Part shown: piece by piece, positions 32,058 through 43,201 of the stretch
Numbering within the stretch: position 1 is the stretch's first letter
Layout: the number at the start of each line of letters is the position of its first letter
From: Hippea maritima DSM 10411
Lineage (GTDB): Bacteria > Campylobacterota_A > Desulfurellia > Desulfurellales > Hippeaceae
Reading direction: 5' to 3'
DNA length: 64,000 nt
NCBI RefSeq assembly: GCF_000194135.1
Contig: NC_015318.1
Location: 820,501 to 884,500, forward strand
The notes under the pieces: generated by a model
The model's input: only the letters and a program-made list of their open reading frames with translations
Told to the model about the DNA's origin: nothing
Databases searched by the model: none
Program-made: the position numbers and the translations under genes

Positions 32058-33089
32058 ATGATTATTATTATGAAGCGATCGGCAACGGATGATGACATCG
32101 AAAGGGTTAACAAAAAAATTGAGAAGATGGGCTTAAAAGCGCATATTTCAAAAGGGAGCAGCAAAACTGTTATAGGAGTTATTGGAGATGTAGACAGTAA
32201 GATAAAGGAATATGACCCTGTAGCTACTCTGTCGTTGGATAAAGCCGTAGAGAGCGTTCAAAGGGTATCCAAGCCGTATAAATTAGCATCGAGGGAAAGT
32301 AGGAATGACGATACAATTATAGACGTTAAAGGTGTAAAGGTTGGTGGTGATACATTTACTCTCATTGCAGGTCCATGCTCTGTTGAAAACAGAGAACAGG
32401 TATTAACTACAGCAAGGGGCATAAAAAAATGCTCAGCACACATGTTAAGAGGAGGAGCCTTCAAGCCGAGAACGTCACCTTATAGTTTTCAAGGGTTAGG
32501 TGAGGAAGGATTAAAACTCCTAAAAGAGGCTTCCGAAGAAACTGGGCTTCCTGTAGTTACAGAGGTTATGAATCCAAAGGATTTGGATGTAGTACTTAAA
32601 TATGCAGATGTTCTTCAAATAGGAGCAAGAAACATTCAAAACTTCTCCTTACTTAAACTTGTCGGGCAAACAGATAAACCAGTACTCTTAAAAAGAGGTA
32701 TGGCAACAACGATTCAGGAATTCTTAATGAGCGCTGAGTATGTAATGAGTGAAGGTAATGCTGATGTAATGTTATGCGAAAGAGGTATAAGAACATTTGA
32801 AACAGCAACGAGGAATACCTTGGACATATCAGCCGTACCTGTACTAAAAAAGGAGACCCACCTGCCTGTTTTAATAGACCCTTCACATGCCGCAGGCAAA
32901 AGGGATTATGTCCCTGCATTATCCAGAGCTGCCATAGCTGCAGGTGCCGACGGTCTTTTGATAGAAGTTCATTACAATCCTCAAATCGCAGTATCCGATG
33001 CAGCCCAACAGCTTACAATTGAGGAATTTTGCCAGCTGGTTGATGAACTAAGGAAAATAGGGGAAGTGGTGGGTAAAATAATCCAGTAA
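32058..33089 (+). CDS. aroF: DAHP synthase (first step of the shikimate pathway)
   Basis: Condenses PEP and erythrose-4-phosphate to DAHP. 343 residues: an N-terminal ferredoxin-like regulatory domain (~1-70), as in the Thermotoga-type enzyme, then the KDO8P-synthase-like barrel with [54 protein letters not shown] and [19 protein letters not shown]. It is thus probably controlled twice: by aromatic attenuation of transcription and by feedback on the N-terminal domain (family knowledge). Confidence 0.95.
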   Translation: MIIIMKRSATDDDIERVNKKIEKMGLKAHISKGSSKTVIGVIGDVDSKIKEYDPVATLSLDKAVESVQRVSKPYKLASRESRNDDTIIDVKGVKVGGDTFTLIAGPCSVENREQVLTTARGIKKCSAHMLRGGAFKPRTSPYSFQGLGEEGLKLLKEASEETGLPVVTEVMNPKDLDVVLKYADVLQIGARNIQNFSLLKLVGQTDKPVLLKRGMATTIQEFLMSAEYVMSEGNADVMLCERGIRTFETATRNTLDISAVPVLKKETHLPVLIDPSHAAGKRDYVPALSRAAIAAGADGLLIEVHYNPQIAVSDAAQQLTIEEFCQLVDELRKIGEVVGKIIQ

Positions 33090-33106
33090 TTAGTTTTTAA
33101 TAACTT

Positions 33107-33135
33107 TTGACATAAAAGGCATAGTTTTCTATATT
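33107..33135 (+). promoter_or_regulatory. Consensus sigma-70 promoter before hom
   Basis: TTGACA (33107-33112), exactly 17 bp, then TATATT (33130-33135); start codon at 33168 with GGGATGGGG in front. Confidence 0.7.
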
Positions 33136-33167
33136 AAACTAACTCTTTGTATGTAAGGGATGGGGTT

Positions 33168-34466
33168 ATGGAAAGTGTGAATGTAGGATTGTTGGGTGTT
33201 GGGACTGTTGGAAGCGGCGTTGTAAATATACTTACACACAATGCTGATATAATAAAAAAGAGGCTTGGATTTGAGCTAAACCTAAAAAAGGTATATGCAA
33301 AACATATAAAGGATGAAGTAAAACCTTTACTTGAAGGTAAGATAGCCTCAAGCTATGAGGAACTATTGGCAGAAGATATCGATATAGTGGTTGAGCTTAT
33401 TGGAGGAACGACCTTTGCAAAAGATTTTATCCTAAAGGCGATCCAAGCCAAAAAAAGCGTAGCTACAGCCAATAAAGCGCTGCTTGCAGAATACGGTTAT
33501 GAGATATTCTCAGAAGCCTTCAATAATAAAGTAGATGTGGGCTACGAAGCTGCTGTTGCCGGTGGAATCCCTATAATAAAGGCTATAAAAGAATCTTTAG
33601 CAGCTAATCATATAAAATCCATTAAAGCTATAGTAAACGGTACCTGTAATTACATCCTATCGGAGATGTTTTATAAGGAAATATCCTTTGAAAAGGCCTT
33701 AAAAGATGCCCAAGAAAAGGGTTTTGCCGAGGCAGACCCCACGTTTGACATAGAGGGTATAGATTCAGCCCATAAGATGGCCATATTAAGTTCTATCTCG
33801 TTTGGCGATAATGTAAAGGCTAAAGATGTTTATACAGAAGGTATAACCAACATAGATTTACTGGATATAAAATTCGCAGATGAGTTTGGTTATAGGATAA
33901 AACTCATTGGTATAACCAATTTAGTTGATGGAAAGATAGATGTAAGGGTGCATCCAACATTGATAAAAAAAGACGACATACTCGCAAAAACAGATGGTGA
34001 ATTCAATGCCATCAAAGTAAAGACAGATATGAACGATGAAACCATTTATATTGGTAAAGGTGCGGGAAGCCTACCAACAGCAAGTGCCGTAGTTGCAGAT
34101 GTCATGGATATAGCAAGAAACATTAAAAATAAAACGAATCTCAGGGTGCCACTTATGGCATTTCCGTTCAATTATGTAAAGAAAAGGGATATCGTAAATA
34201 TAGATGATCTGACCATGAGTTATTACTTGAGATTCACGGTAAAAGACCAGGCGGGTGTTTTATCCAAAATCTCAGGCATTCTTGGAGAATACAATATAAG
34301 CATAAAGAGCGTGGTGCAATTAGGGAAAAACGAGGAATGGGTGCCTTTGATTGTTTTTACACACAAGGCAAGAGAGAAAGATATAAAGCAGGCATTAACA
34401 ATCATAGAAAAACTCGATATTATAAAAGAAAATGTTTTATTGGTGAGAGTAGACGATGAAGAATAA
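33168..34466 (+). CDS. hom: Homoserine dehydrogenase
   Basis: Reduces aspartate semialdehyde to homoserine (Thr/Met branch). 432 residues: NAD(P) motif [11 protein letters not shown], catalytic region with [12 protein letters not shown] and [16 protein letters not shown], and a C-terminal ACT domain (~355-432; [20 protein letters not shown]) for feedback control. The ATG at 33168 is preferred over an upstream TTG because of RBS spacing and the family start. It overlaps the next gene by 11 bp. Confidence 0.95.
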   Translation: MESVNVGLLGVGTVGSGVVNILTHNADIIKKRLGFELNLKKVYAKHIKDEVKPLLEGKIASSYEELLAEDIDIVVELIGGTTFAKDFILKAIQAKKSVATANKALLAEYGYEIFSEAFNNKVDVGYEAAVAGGIPIIKAIKESLAANHIKSIKAIVNGTCNYILSEMFYKEISFEKALKDAQEKGFAEADPTFDIEGIDSAHKMAILSSISFGDNVKAKDVYTEGITNIDLLDIKFADEFGYRIKLIGITNLVDGKIDVRVHPTLIKKDDILAKTDGEFNAIKVKTDMNDETIYIGKGAGSLPTASAVVADVMDIARNIKNKTNLRVPLMAFPFNYVKKRDIVNIDDLTMSYYLRFTVKDQAGVLSKISGILGEYNISIKSVVQLGKNEEWVPLIVFTHKAREKDIKQALTIIEKLDIIKENVLLVRVDDEE

Positions 34467-36282
34467 AAAATTATGGGGCGGTAGGTTCTCCTCCTCAACC
34501 GATAGCGTTATGGAGACATTTTCCGAATCCATTAGTTTTGACAAAAGGCTTTATGAATACGATATAGCAGGCTCAATAGCCCATGCTCAGATGCTTGCCA
34601 AACAAGGCATTATAAAAGATGAGGAAGCCGATAAAATAATTGAGGGTTTACGCAAAATAAAACGCATGATAGAGGAAGGCGAATTTGAATTTAGAATAGA
34701 AGATGAAGATATACACATGAACATAGAACGCAAGCTTATAGAGATTGTTGGTAAGGTCGGAGGTAAACTACATACAGCAAGAAGCAGAAATGACCAGATA
34801 GCATTAGATATAAGGCTGTTCTTAAGAGATGCTACAATTCACATTATAGATAGACTTACAGATATACTTAAACATTTTCTAAGTCTGGCAGAGAAATATA
34901 TAGATGTTGTTATGCCCGGCTTTACACACCTGCAACATGCACAACCTGTTCTGTTTTCCCATTACATACTTGCCTATTATGAAAAATTTAAAAGAGATAG
35001 GGATAGATTTAGGGATACCTTGAAAAGGATCGATGTATTACCTTTGGGTAGTGGTGCTCTTGCAGGCACAAGTTTTCCCATAGATAGAAAATATGTGGCA
35101 GAACAGTTGGGTTTTTCAAAAATCTCAAGAAACTCTATGGATGCTGTATCTGACAGAGATTTTGCTATTGAGTTTTTATCGGATGTTGCCATATGTGCAA
35201 TGCATGCGTCGAGGTTTGCCGAAGAAATGGTTATATTCTCATCGCAAGAGTTTGACTTTATTGAGCTACCCGATGAGTTTTGCACTGGCTCAAGCATAAT
35301 GCCACAGAAGAAAAACCCGGATGCTATGGAGTTGATACGGGGTAAAACAGCAAGAACATACGGAAACCTTATTCAGATGCTAGTTTTAATGAAAGCGCTG
35401 CCTTTAACATACAACAGGGATATGCAAGAAGACAAGGAATCACTTTTTGACTCAATCGATACAATAATTGGTACATTAGATGTGTTAAGTGGGGTTATAC
35501 CCAAAATCAAGCCAAAAATAGAATCACTACAAAAAGCTCTTGATAAGGGTTTTATAACAGCAACAGATTTAGCGGACTATCTGGCAAAGAAAGGTATGCC
35601 TTTTAGGGAAGCCCACAAAGTAGTAGGCCAAATCGTTGCTTATGCAGAAAAAAACAACAAAGAGCTAAACGAGATATCAATAGAAGAGTTGAAGTCGTTT
35701 TCAGATTTAATAGAGAACGATGTTTTGGATGTGTTGCATTACAGAAAGGCTGTAAACTCAAGAACAAGCTACGGGGGAACGGCAAAAGATAATGTATTAA
35801 ATATAATCGAAGAAATTAAAAAGGAGCTTTCGATAAGACAGGATGGCAATACTGTGAAATGTCCACGTTGTGGCTATCCGGTTAAGGTTTACAAAAATCC
35901 TATACCCACCACTGACATAATAATAAAGGTTGATGATAAAATTGTTCTGATAAAGAGAAAGAATCCACCGTATGGGTGGGCAATTCCTGGTGGCTTTATA
36001 GATTACGGTGAATCAGCTGAACAGGCTGCAATCAGGGAAGCAAAAGAGGAGACGGGTTTGGATGTGGAGTTGGAGAGTGTTCTTGGGGTTTACTCAGATC
36101 CAGACAGAGACCCAAGGCAGCATACTATAACAACGGTTTTTATAGCTAAAGCAAAAGGTAGACCAAAGGCTGGGGATGATGCTGAGAGTCTTGGTCTTTT
36201 TGATAAAGATAATTTACCTGAGACAATAGCATTTGACCATAAAAAAATACTTAAGGACTTCTTTGAAAAGCATAATGTCTGA
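34456..36282 (+). CDS. argH: Argininosuccinate lyase fused to a Nudix hydrolase
   Basis: 608 residues in one uninterrupted frame. Residues ~1-462 are a full argininosuccinate lyase ([24 protein letters not shown], the signature [20 protein letters not shown]), which splits argininosuccinate to arginine and fumarate. Residues ~468-485 hold a CPRCGYPV zinc-knuckle-like start, and ~485-608 a Nudix domain with a complete box (GGFIDYGE...[10 protein letters not shown]) and the [16 protein letters not shown] segment of ADP-ribose pyrophosphatases. Stand-alone ArgH is ~460 residues, so the fusion is unusual. It overlaps hom and recJ. Confidence 0.93.
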   Translation: MKNKKLWGGRFSSSTDSVMETFSESISFDKRLYEYDIAGSIAHAQMLAKQGIIKDEEADKIIEGLRKIKRMIEEGEFEFRIEDEDIHMNIERKLIEIVGKVGGKLHTARSRNDQIALDIRLFLRDATIHIIDRLTDILKHFLSLAEKYIDVVMPGFTHLQHAQPVLFSHYILAYYEKFKRDRDRFRDTLKRIDVLPLGSGALAGTSFPIDRKYVAEQLGFSKISRNSMDAVSDRDFAIEFLSDVAICAMHASRFAEEMVIFSSQEFDFIELPDEFCTGSSIMPQKKNPDAMELIRGKTARTYGNLIQMLVLMKALPLTYNRDMQEDKESLFDSIDTIIGTLDVLSGVIPKIKPKIESLQKALDKGFITATDLADYLAKKGMPFREAHKVVGQIVAYAEKNNKELNEISIEELKSFSDLIENDVLDVLHYRKAVNSRTSYGGTAKDNVLNIIEEIKKELSIRQDGNTVKCPRCGYPVKVYKNPIPTTDIIIKVDDKIVLIKRKNPPYGWAIPGGFIDYGESAEQAAIREAKEETGLDVELESVLGVYSDPDRDPRQHTITTVFIAKAKGRPKAGDDAESLGLFDKDNLPETIAFDHKKILKDFFEKHNV

Positions 36283-37984
36283 AACCCTTGAATTAAAAAG
36301 TACAGGCGGTGCTAAGAAAAAGCTTACAATAAAAAATAGGTGCTTCTCAAATAATATTGTCAATATAGGCAATGTGAAATTATTTGAGGCCACCCAGAAG
36401 ATATTAGAGAATAGGAATATAAAAACCCAAAGTCAAATAAAGAATTTTTTATACCCATCTTTATCACAACTCTATAACCCTTTCCTGCTTAAAGATATGG
36501 ATATAGCCATAGATAGGATTGCAAGAGCCGTTTATAACTCAGAAAGAATATTCATTGTAGGAGATTACGACACGGACGGTGTAACATCAACGAGTTTGCT
36601 TTTGAGATTTTTTAAAGAAATTGGAGTAAAAGCTGGATTCTATATACCTACAAGGGATGATGGATATGGTTTGAGCCTTGAGGCTATAAAAAAAGCTATA
36701 AACGAGAAAGCTAAGCTGATAATAACAGTAGACAACGGCATTACAAGCATAGATGAAGTAGAGTTTGCAAAAACTGTTGGTATAGACGTTATCATAACAG
36801 ACCATCACGAACCTCAAGATGTACTACCCAAGGCCTTTGCGGTAGTTGACCCAAAAAGAAACGATTCAAAGTTCCCGTTCAAGGAATTATCCGGTGTAGG
36901 TGTGGCATTCAACCTTATAATGGCACTGAGGAATAAACTTAGAAAAGATGGTTTTTTTAGAGGTAAAGGGGAACCGAATCTAAAAAAATATTTAGACTTG
37001 GTAGCTTTAGGAACTCTCGCTGACATCGTTCCTCTACTGGATGAAAATAGGGTTTGTGTAAAAATAGGATTGTTCAATAAAAACCATTCTACTGTTGGTT
37101 TGGAATTACTCAAGAAGGTTTCAGGTATAGAAGGCTGCCTAACATCTAAACATGTTGGCTTTGTCATAGCTCCAAGAATTAACGCAGCAGGGAGATTGTC
37201 GGATGCTTCAATTGTAGTTGACATGTTTTTAAAAGATGATGCTAAAGAAGCAGAAACAATAGCCCTAAAATTAGAAGAAATAAACAATCAAAGAAGGAAA
37301 TTGCAACTAAAGATAATAAACGAAGTAGAAAAATATGCCAGAAATTTAAGTAGTAACGTTATTGTTGCGGCCAAAGAGGGATGGCATAAAGGTGTAATAG
37401 GCATAGTGGCTAATGCTATAGCCTATAAATTTAAAAAACCAACTATAATCATAAGCAAAGAGAATAAAATCAGCATAGGTAGCGGAAGGAGTATTGGAGA
37501 GATAGACTTATTCTCTGCTATAAAAGAGACATCAGATATACTTGAAAGATTCGGCGGGCATAAAATGGCTGTTGGCATTACAATAAAAAATGATAGAATT
37601 GAGGAGTTTTCAGAGAGACTGAATGAAATTATCTCAACTAAGTATTCAGAGGAATCCGCAACAGCAAAATACGAGGCTGATTGCGAGGTGCTTCTATCAA
37701 TATTTAATAGAAGGTTTGTTGAAGAACTATCATTGCTCGAACCTCATGGACCTTTAAATGAGGAACCGTTGTTTTTTGCAAGAAACGTTGTTGTTAAAGA
37801 TGAGGCCATGATACTGGACAAATACCCTAAATATCTTTTAGATGATGGAACTTCAAGCCTATGGATGGTTAGCTTCGAAGGTGTTAAGCTTGATGTTGGG
37901 GGGGTTTATGATGTTTTGTTTTCGGCCTATATAAAAAACGGATATATGTCCTTCAGCCTAAAGGACGCCTTTTATGTAATTTAA
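36275..37984 (+). CDS. recJ: Single-stranded-DNA exonuclease RecJ
   Basis: 5'-3' exonuclease for recombination and mismatch repair. About 569 residues from the ATG at 36275 (8-bp overlap with argH); an in-frame start 14 codons earlier would lie deep in argH. DHH motifs: [35 protein letters not shown]; then the DHHA1 domain with [14 protein letters not shown] and [12 protein letters not shown]...FGGHKMAVG. All catalytic Asp/His positions look intact. Confidence 0.95.
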   Translation: MSETLELKSTGGAKKKLTIKNRCFSNNIVNIGNVKLFEATQKILENRNIKTQSQIKNFLYPSLSQLYNPFLLKDMDIAIDRIARAVYNSERIFIVGDYDTDGVTSTSLLLRFFKEIGVKAGFYIPTRDDGYGLSLEAIKKAINEKAKLIITVDNGITSIDEVEFAKTVGIDVIITDHHEPQDVLPKAFAVVDPKRNDSKFPFKELSGVGVAFNLIMALRNKLRKDGFFRGKGEPNLKKYLDLVALGTLADIVPLLDENRVCVKIGLFNKNHSTVGLELLKKVSGIEGCLTSKHVGFVIAPRINAAGRLSDASIVVDMFLKDDAKEAETIALKLEEINNQRRKLQLKIINEVEKYARNLSSNVIVAAKEGWHKGVIGIVANAIAYKFKKPTIIISKENKISIGSGRSIGEIDLFSAIKETSDILERFGGHKMAVGITIKNDRIEEFSERLNEIISTKYSEESATAKYEADCEVLLSIFNRRFVEELSLLEPHGPLNEEPLFFARNVVVKDEAMILDKYPKYLLDDGTSSLWMVSFEGVKLDVGGVYDVLFSAYIKNGYMSFSLKDAFYVI

Positions 37985-37994
37985 GGAGGGAAAT

Positions 37995-40172
37995 GTGAGA
38001 CTATCGGAAAATGCTCTTATTGTTTTAAAGAGTAGATACTTACAAAAAGATTCTGATGGCAACATAATAGAAACACCGGAGCAGCTTATAGAAAGAGTAG
38101 CAAAAGCTATAGCTAAAGCCGACGAAAATTACTCAGCAACCAAGGAAGAAATAGAAAAAACAACGAATGAGTTTATGGATGTAATGTCTGAACTTAAGTT
38201 TTTACCCAATACACCTACTTTAGTTAACGCAGGACGCCCTTTAGGTCAATTATCCGCATGCTTTGTGCTTCCAATAAATGATAGCATGGATAGCATTTTC
38301 GACGCCGTAAAAGCAACGGCATTGATACATAAATCTGGTGGTGGAACAGGCTTTTCTTTTTCCAGACTTAGACCTAAAAACGACATAGTAAGTTCTACGA
38401 TGGGTGTTTCCAGTGGGCCTGTCTCCTTTATGAAGGTTTTTGACTGTGCAACCGAAGCAATTAAACAAGGCGGCGTAAGACGTGGAGCAAACATGGGCAT
38501 CCTGAGAGTTGACCATCCAGATATACTCGATTTTATACATTGCAAGGATAAAGAAGGGGAGTTTTCAAATTTTAATATATCTGTAGCTATAACAAATAAG
38601 TTTTTAGATGCCTTAAAGAACGATGAAGAGTATGAACTAATAAACCCCAGAAACAAAGAAGTAGTTGGTAAACTAAAAGCTTCGTTTGTTTGGGATGAAA
38701 TAGCCAAAAGCGCCCATAAGAGTGGAGAACCTGGCATAATTTTCATAGACAGAATAAATGAAAAGCACCCGCTATCAAAAGAAGTAGGGGAAATAGAAAG
38801 CACGAATCCATGCGGTGAACAACCACTTCTACCCTTTGAAAGTTGTAATCTTGGTTCAATAAACCTTGGTAAGTTTGTAAAAGGCAAATCTATCGACTGG
38901 GATAACCTAAAAAAGACTGTATTTACGGCTGTCCATTTTCTTGATAACGTTATAGACGTAAACATATACCCATTAAAAAAGATAGAAGAAAATACCAAAA
39001 AGAATAGAAAAGTAGGCCTGGGTGTCATGGGTTTTGCCGACATGCTTATAGATCTCGGCATCCCTTATGATAGCAAAGAAGCCATAAAATTAGCAGAAGA
39101 TGTAATGTGTTTTATACAAAAAATATCCAAAGAGGCATCGAGTGAACTCGCAAAAAAGAGAGGAAACTTCCCTAATTATAAATACAGCATCTATTCAAAA
39201 GAAAACATACCTATGAGGAATGCTACAACAACAACCATTGCACCTACCGGATCAATCTCTATGATAGCAGATGCATCGAGTGGAATAGAGCCTATTTTCG
39301 CCCTTGCTTATTATAAACAGGTTTTAGACGGAAAAAGGCTGCCTTATGTATACGAAAGATTGTTCAATGTATTGAAGGATAGAGGCATATACACAGAGAA
39401 ACTTGCAGAAAGAATAATTGATAACAGGGGCAGCCTAAAGGGTATAGAGGAAATACCGGAAGACATAAGAAAACTCTTTGTTACAGCCATGGATATAACC
39501 TATAAGGCCCATATAGATATTCAGGCAGCATTTCAAAAATACACAGACAATGCTGTATCAAAAACCATTAACATGCCAAATTCAGCTACAGTTGTAGATG
39601 TAAAAGAAGCCTACAACTATGCATACAAAAATGGACTGAAAGGAATAACGGTTTACAGGGATGGCTCAAGACAAGAGCAGGTATTGGTTGTAGCTAAAAA
39701 AGAGGAGAAAAAATTACCAGAAAACTTCACAAGACCCGTTGTGCTCAATGGATTTACAGAAAAGGTGAAGACTTCAAGGGGAACCCTATATGTTACCATA
39801 AACACAGTAAACGATGACCCTATAGAGGTATTTGCCAACATAGGAAAATCAGGCGGAGACATATCTGCATTAAGCGAAGCCATAGGAAGACTAATCTCAA
39901 TAGCACTTCAAAACGGTGTCCACGTTAAAAACATAGTAAACACATTGATAAGCATAACTGGGGCTCAGCCTATTTGGAGTAACGGTAGGCTAATTAAATC
40001 GGTTCCTGATGCAATAGCTCAAGTCTTAAGAGACCATTTTTTAAGAAACGGAAACGAAAAAGAACCACCTAAAGTAATAGCGGGAGAGGAGTGTCCGGAA
40101 TGCGGCTCTCCTCTTGAGATAGTAGAAGGATGCGCCGTTTGCAGAAATTGCGGATATTCAAGATGCGGTTAA
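37995..40172 (+). CDS. nrdJ: Adenosylcobalamin-dependent (class II) ribonucleotide reductase
   Basis: Makes deoxyribonucleotides, oxygen-independent, using coenzyme B12. 725 residues: SACFVLPINDSMDS, HKSGGGTGFSFSRLRP, the active-site NPCGEQPLLPFESCNLGSINL region and PTGSISMIADASSGIEP. A C-terminal TSCPD region (~590-680) and a Cys-rich tail (CPEC...CRNCGYSRCG) should re-reduce the active site. GTG start after AAGGAGG. No N-terminal ATP cone is apparent. Confidence 0.95.
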   Translation: MRLSENALIVLKSRYLQKDSDGNIIETPEQLIERVAKAIAKADENYSATKEEIEKTTNEFMDVMSELKFLPNTPTLVNAGRPLGQLSACFVLPINDSMDSIFDAVKATALIHKSGGGTGFSFSRLRPKNDIVSSTMGVSSGPVSFMKVFDCATEAIKQGGVRRGANMGILRVDHPDILDFIHCKDKEGEFSNFNISVAITNKFLDALKNDEEYELINPRNKEVVGKLKASFVWDEIAKSAHKSGEPGIIFIDRINEKHPLSKEVGEIESTNPCGEQPLLPFESCNLGSINLGKFVKGKSIDWDNLKKTVFTAVHFLDNVIDVNIYPLKKIEENTKKNRKVGLGVMGFADMLIDLGIPYDSKEAIKLAEDVMCFIQKISKEASSELAKKRGNFPNYKYSIYSKENIPMRNATTTTIAPTGSISMIADASSGIEPIFALAYYKQVLDGKRLPYVYERLFNVLKDRGIYTEKLAERIIDNRGSLKGIEEIPEDIRKLFVTAMDITYKAHIDIQAAFQKYTDNAVSKTINMPNSATVVDVKEAYNYAYKNGLKGITVYRDGSRQEQVLVVAKKEEKKLPENFTRPVVLNGFTEKVKTSRGTLYVTINTVNDDPIEVFANIGKSGGDISALSEAIGRLISIALQNGVHVKNIVNTLISITGAQPIWSNGRLIKSVPDAIAQVLRDHFLRNGNEKEPPKVIAGEECPECGSPLEIVEGCAVCRNCGYSRCG

Positions 40173-40181
40173 GGAGGAATG

Positions 40182-41402
40182 ATGGACTTAGAAAAAGAAG
40201 TTCAAAAACAGTTTGATACAATAAAAAGAGGAACAGCTGAAATTATAGATAAAGAAGAATTAAAAGATAAATTAAGGGATAGTATAAAAATGGGCAAACC
40301 TTTAAAAATAAAGGCCGGATTTGACCCAACAGCCCCGGATTTACATTTAGGACATACCGTACTGATACAAAAACTCAAACAGTTTCAAGATTTAGGGCAT
40401 GAAGTATATTTTTTAATTGGTGATTTTACTGGAATGATAGGAGACCCAACAGGAAAAAGCGAGACAAGGAAAGCCTTAAGCAAAGAAGAGGTTGAAAAAA
40501 ATGCACAAACATACAAAGATCAGATATTCAAAATCCTCGATAAGGACAAAACAAAAGTAGTGTATAACTCCCAGTGGTGCTCAAAACTCAATGCAGTCGA
40601 CATGATAAAATTGGCATCCACTATGACCGTGGCAAGAATGCTCGAGAGGGATGATTTCTCAAAAAGATTTAGCTCAAACAAGCCAATATCTATACATGAA
40701 TTTTTATATCCCCTTCTTCAGGGGTATGACTCTGTGGCTTTAGAGGCTGATGTTGAGCTCGGCGGAACAGATCAAAAGTTTAATTTGCTCGTTGGAAGAC
40801 ACCTACAAAAACTCCAAGGCCAAAGGCCACAGACAGTTATTATGATGCCTATATTGGAAGGGCTTGACGGCGTTCAAAAAATGAGTAAGTCATTGGGAAA
40901 TTATGTAGGCATAACCGATGAGCCTAACGATATGTATGGAAAAATTATGTCCATATCCGATGAGTTGATGTGGCGCTATTATGAACTTTTAAGCGATAGA
41001 GATTTGTCCGAAATTAACCAAATGAAAGAGAATGTAGAAACAGGTAAACTACACCCCAAAAAAGCCAAAGAGATGCTTGCCTTTGAGATAACTAAACGCT
41101 TCCACGGAGAAGAGAAAGCAAAAGAGGCAGCTAAGTTTTTTGAAGAAATGTTTAAAAAGAAAGAAATCCCTGACGAAATTGAAGAGATAGCCCTACAGCT
41201 TGAAGATGATGAAGTTTGGATATGTCATCTACTAAAGAATATAGGCTTTGTTAAAAGCTCATCTGAGGCAAGAAGGATGATAAAGTCAAATGCTGTTTCT
41301 ATAGATTCAAATAAAGTAACAGATGACAGTTTGAAATTAAAAAAGGGTAGCTATATAGTAAAAGTAGGAAAAAGAAAAATAGCTAAGGTGAGTCTGAAAT
41401 AA
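40182..41402 (+). CDS. tyrS: Tyrosyl-tRNA synthetase
   Basis: Charges tRNA-Tyr. About 406 residues with a HIGH-type motif (PDLHLGHT), [11 protein letters not shown] (~232) and a C-terminal S4 RNA-binding domain ([18 protein letters not shown], ~343-361). The second of two adjacent in-frame ATGs is chosen because GGAGG is 4 bp away instead of 1. Ends on the first base of coaX. Confidence 0.95.
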   Translation: MDLEKEVQKQFDTIKRGTAEIIDKEELKDKLRDSIKMGKPLKIKAGFDPTAPDLHLGHTVLIQKLKQFQDLGHEVYFLIGDFTGMIGDPTGKSETRKALSKEEVEKNAQTYKDQIFKILDKDKTKVVYNSQWCSKLNAVDMIKLASTMTVARMLERDDFSKRFSSNKPISIHEFLYPLLQGYDSVALEADVELGGTDQKFNLLVGRHLQKLQGQRPQTVIMMPILEGLDGVQKMSKSLGNYVGITDEPNDMYGKIMSISDELMWRYYELLSDRDLSEINQMKENVETGKLHPKKAKEMLAFEITKRFHGEEKAKEAAKFFEEMFKKKEIPDEIEEIALQLEDDEVWICHLLKNIGFVKSSSEARRMIKSNAVSIDSNKVTDDSLKLKKGSYIVKVGKRKIAKVSLK

Positions 41403-42160
41403 TGCTTGTTGCAGTTGATATAGGAAATACAAATATTGTAATAGGTGTGTTTCTGAAAGATAGATTCTTAAATTTTCGTCTTAGTACAAACCCTAAACTA
41501 ACACAGGATGAATACTGTATTAACCTTTATAACCTTTTTAATTTATATTCATTAAGAGAAAAAATAACAGGTTCTATTGTATCTTCTGTCGTTCCTCAAA
41601 TCACACCAAGAATCATAAACGCTATAAAGACCGTGTTTGATATAAAACCCATGGAGGTAGGACCAGGAATAAAAACAGGCATGCTCATAAAATATCACAA
41701 TCCTGCCGAGGTTGGGGCAGACAGAATTGTAAATGCTGTTGGAGCGTATGAGGAGTTTAAGGATGCATTAATAGTAATAGACTCAGGTACCGCAATAACA
41801 TTTGATGTAATAAGTAAAAAAGGTGAGTACATTGGTGGAGCTATAGCTCCTGGTATAAATATATCTGCTGATGCCTTGGCTTTGAAAACAGCTAAACTAC
41901 CCCGGGTTCCGCTTCAGATGCCCAAAGAGGTGATAGGAAAAACGACAATGCACAGTATGCAGTCAGGTCTTTTCTATGGCTATTTATCAATGATAGAGGG
42001 CATGATAAATAGAATAAAAGACGAGATGGGTCATGAGTGTGTTGTAGTTATAACAGGCGGAGATAGTGCTTTGTTTTATAAACATCTAAATCAAATAGAC
42101 CACTACAGGCCGTACTTAACCCTGTTTGGTTTGAAGGCTATATATGAGAAAAATATATAA
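41402..42160 (+). CDS. coaX: Type III pantothenate kinase
   Basis: First step of coenzyme A synthesis. 252 residues with the ASKHA phosphate motifs DIGNTNIVIGV and DSGTAITFDVI, plus AEVGADRIVNAVGAY and EYIGGAIAPGI. Overlaps the tyrS stop by 1 bp and gpsA by 17 bp. Confidence 0.95.
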   Translation: MLVAVDIGNTNIVIGVFLKDRFLNFRLSTNPKLTQDEYCINLYNLFNLYSLREKITGSIVSSVVPQITPRIINAIKTVFDIKPMEVGPGIKTGMLIKYHNPAEVGADRIVNAVGAYEEFKDALIVIDSGTAITFDVISKKGEYIGGAIAPGINISADALALKTAKLPRVPLQMPKEVIGKTTMHSMQSGLFYGYLSMIEGMINRIKDEMGHECVVVITGGDSALFYKHLNQIDHYRPYLTLFGLKAIYEKNI

Positions 42161-43154
42161 TATAGGTGTTCTGGGCGCAGGTAGTTGGGGAACGACTATA
42201 GCAAATCTTTTATCCATTAATGGTCACAATGTAGTCTTGTATGTAAGAGAAGATGAACTGTTTAAAGAAATAAAGAAAACACGAATAAACAATATATACT
42301 TAAACGGCATAAAATTGTCCGAACGATTAAAATTTTCCCAGGATGTAAACGAAACTGCAAACAAAAAAGACATAATAGTATCAGCGATACCTGTTAAATT
42401 TTTAAGGGATACACTGAAAAAGATATCATGTAATATAGAAGGTGTAGTTATATCTTTAAGTAAAGGTATAGAAAATGAAACGTTTTGTAGACCATCTCAA
42501 ATTATAGGGAAAACACTTGGCATAGAAATTGATAGAGTGGCAGCTTTAAGCGGGCCAAATTTTGCAAAAGAGGTGGCTTTAAAACTCCCCACTGCAACTG
42601 TTATCGCATCAACAAATAAAGAAACAGCTATATTGACCCAAAATGCTTTCAGTAATAGTTATTTCAGGGTTTACACATCAAATGATATAGCAGGTGTGGA
42701 AATATGTGGAGCTTTAAAAAACATAATGGCTATAGCAAGTGGCGTAAGTGACGGTTTGAATTTGGGTGATAACGCTAGGGCAAGTCTAATAACAAGGGGC
42801 TTGAGTGAAATATCAAGGCTTGGCTTAAAATTGGGTGCAAAACAAGAAACCTTTATGGGGCTTGCAGGAATAGGTGATTTAATGCTTACAGCAACAGGGA
42901 GTTTAAGTAGAAATAGAACAGTAGGGCTAAGAATAGCAAAGGGCGAAAAGATAAAGGTTATATTGGAGAGCATGAAAATGGTCCCAGAAGGTGTAAATAC
43001 AACAAAATCTGTTTACAATCTATCCAAAGAAAAAAATATAGATATGCCTATAACTAATGAAATATACAAAATACTATACGAGGGCAAAAAACCCTTCGAT
43101 GCCCTGAAAGATTTAATGAATAGGCCGCTTAAAGCAGAAAATTATTTACTTTAG
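42144..43154 (+). CDS. gpsA: NAD(P)-dependent glycerol-3-phosphate dehydrogenase
   Basis: Makes sn-glycerol-3-phosphate for phospholipids. 336 residues with GVLGAGSWGTTIANLL, SLSKGIE, ALSGPNFAKEVA, the catalytic Lys in CGALKNIMAIASG and LAGIGDLMLTATG. Last gene of the anabolic run before the flagellar operon. Confidence 0.96.
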   Translation: MRKIYNIGVLGAGSWGTTIANLLSINGHNVVLYVREDELFKEIKKTRINNIYLNGIKLSERLKFSQDVNETANKKDIIVSAIPVKFLRDTLKKISCNIEGVVISLSKGIENETFCRPSQIIGKTLGIEIDRVAALSGPNFAKEVALKLPTATVIASTNKETAILTQNAFSNSYFRVYTSNDIAGVEICGALKNIMAIASGVSDGLNLGDNARASLITRGLSEISRLGLKLGAKQETFMGLAGIGDLMLTATGSLSRNRTVGLRIAKGEKIKVILESMKMVPEGVNTTKSVYNLSKEKNIDMPITNEIYKILYEGKKPFDALKDLMNRPLKAENYLL

Positions 43155-43201
43155 ATAAAATTTGTGTTAGTTATTTAAGTTAAAAAAGCTGGAGGAATAA
43201 A

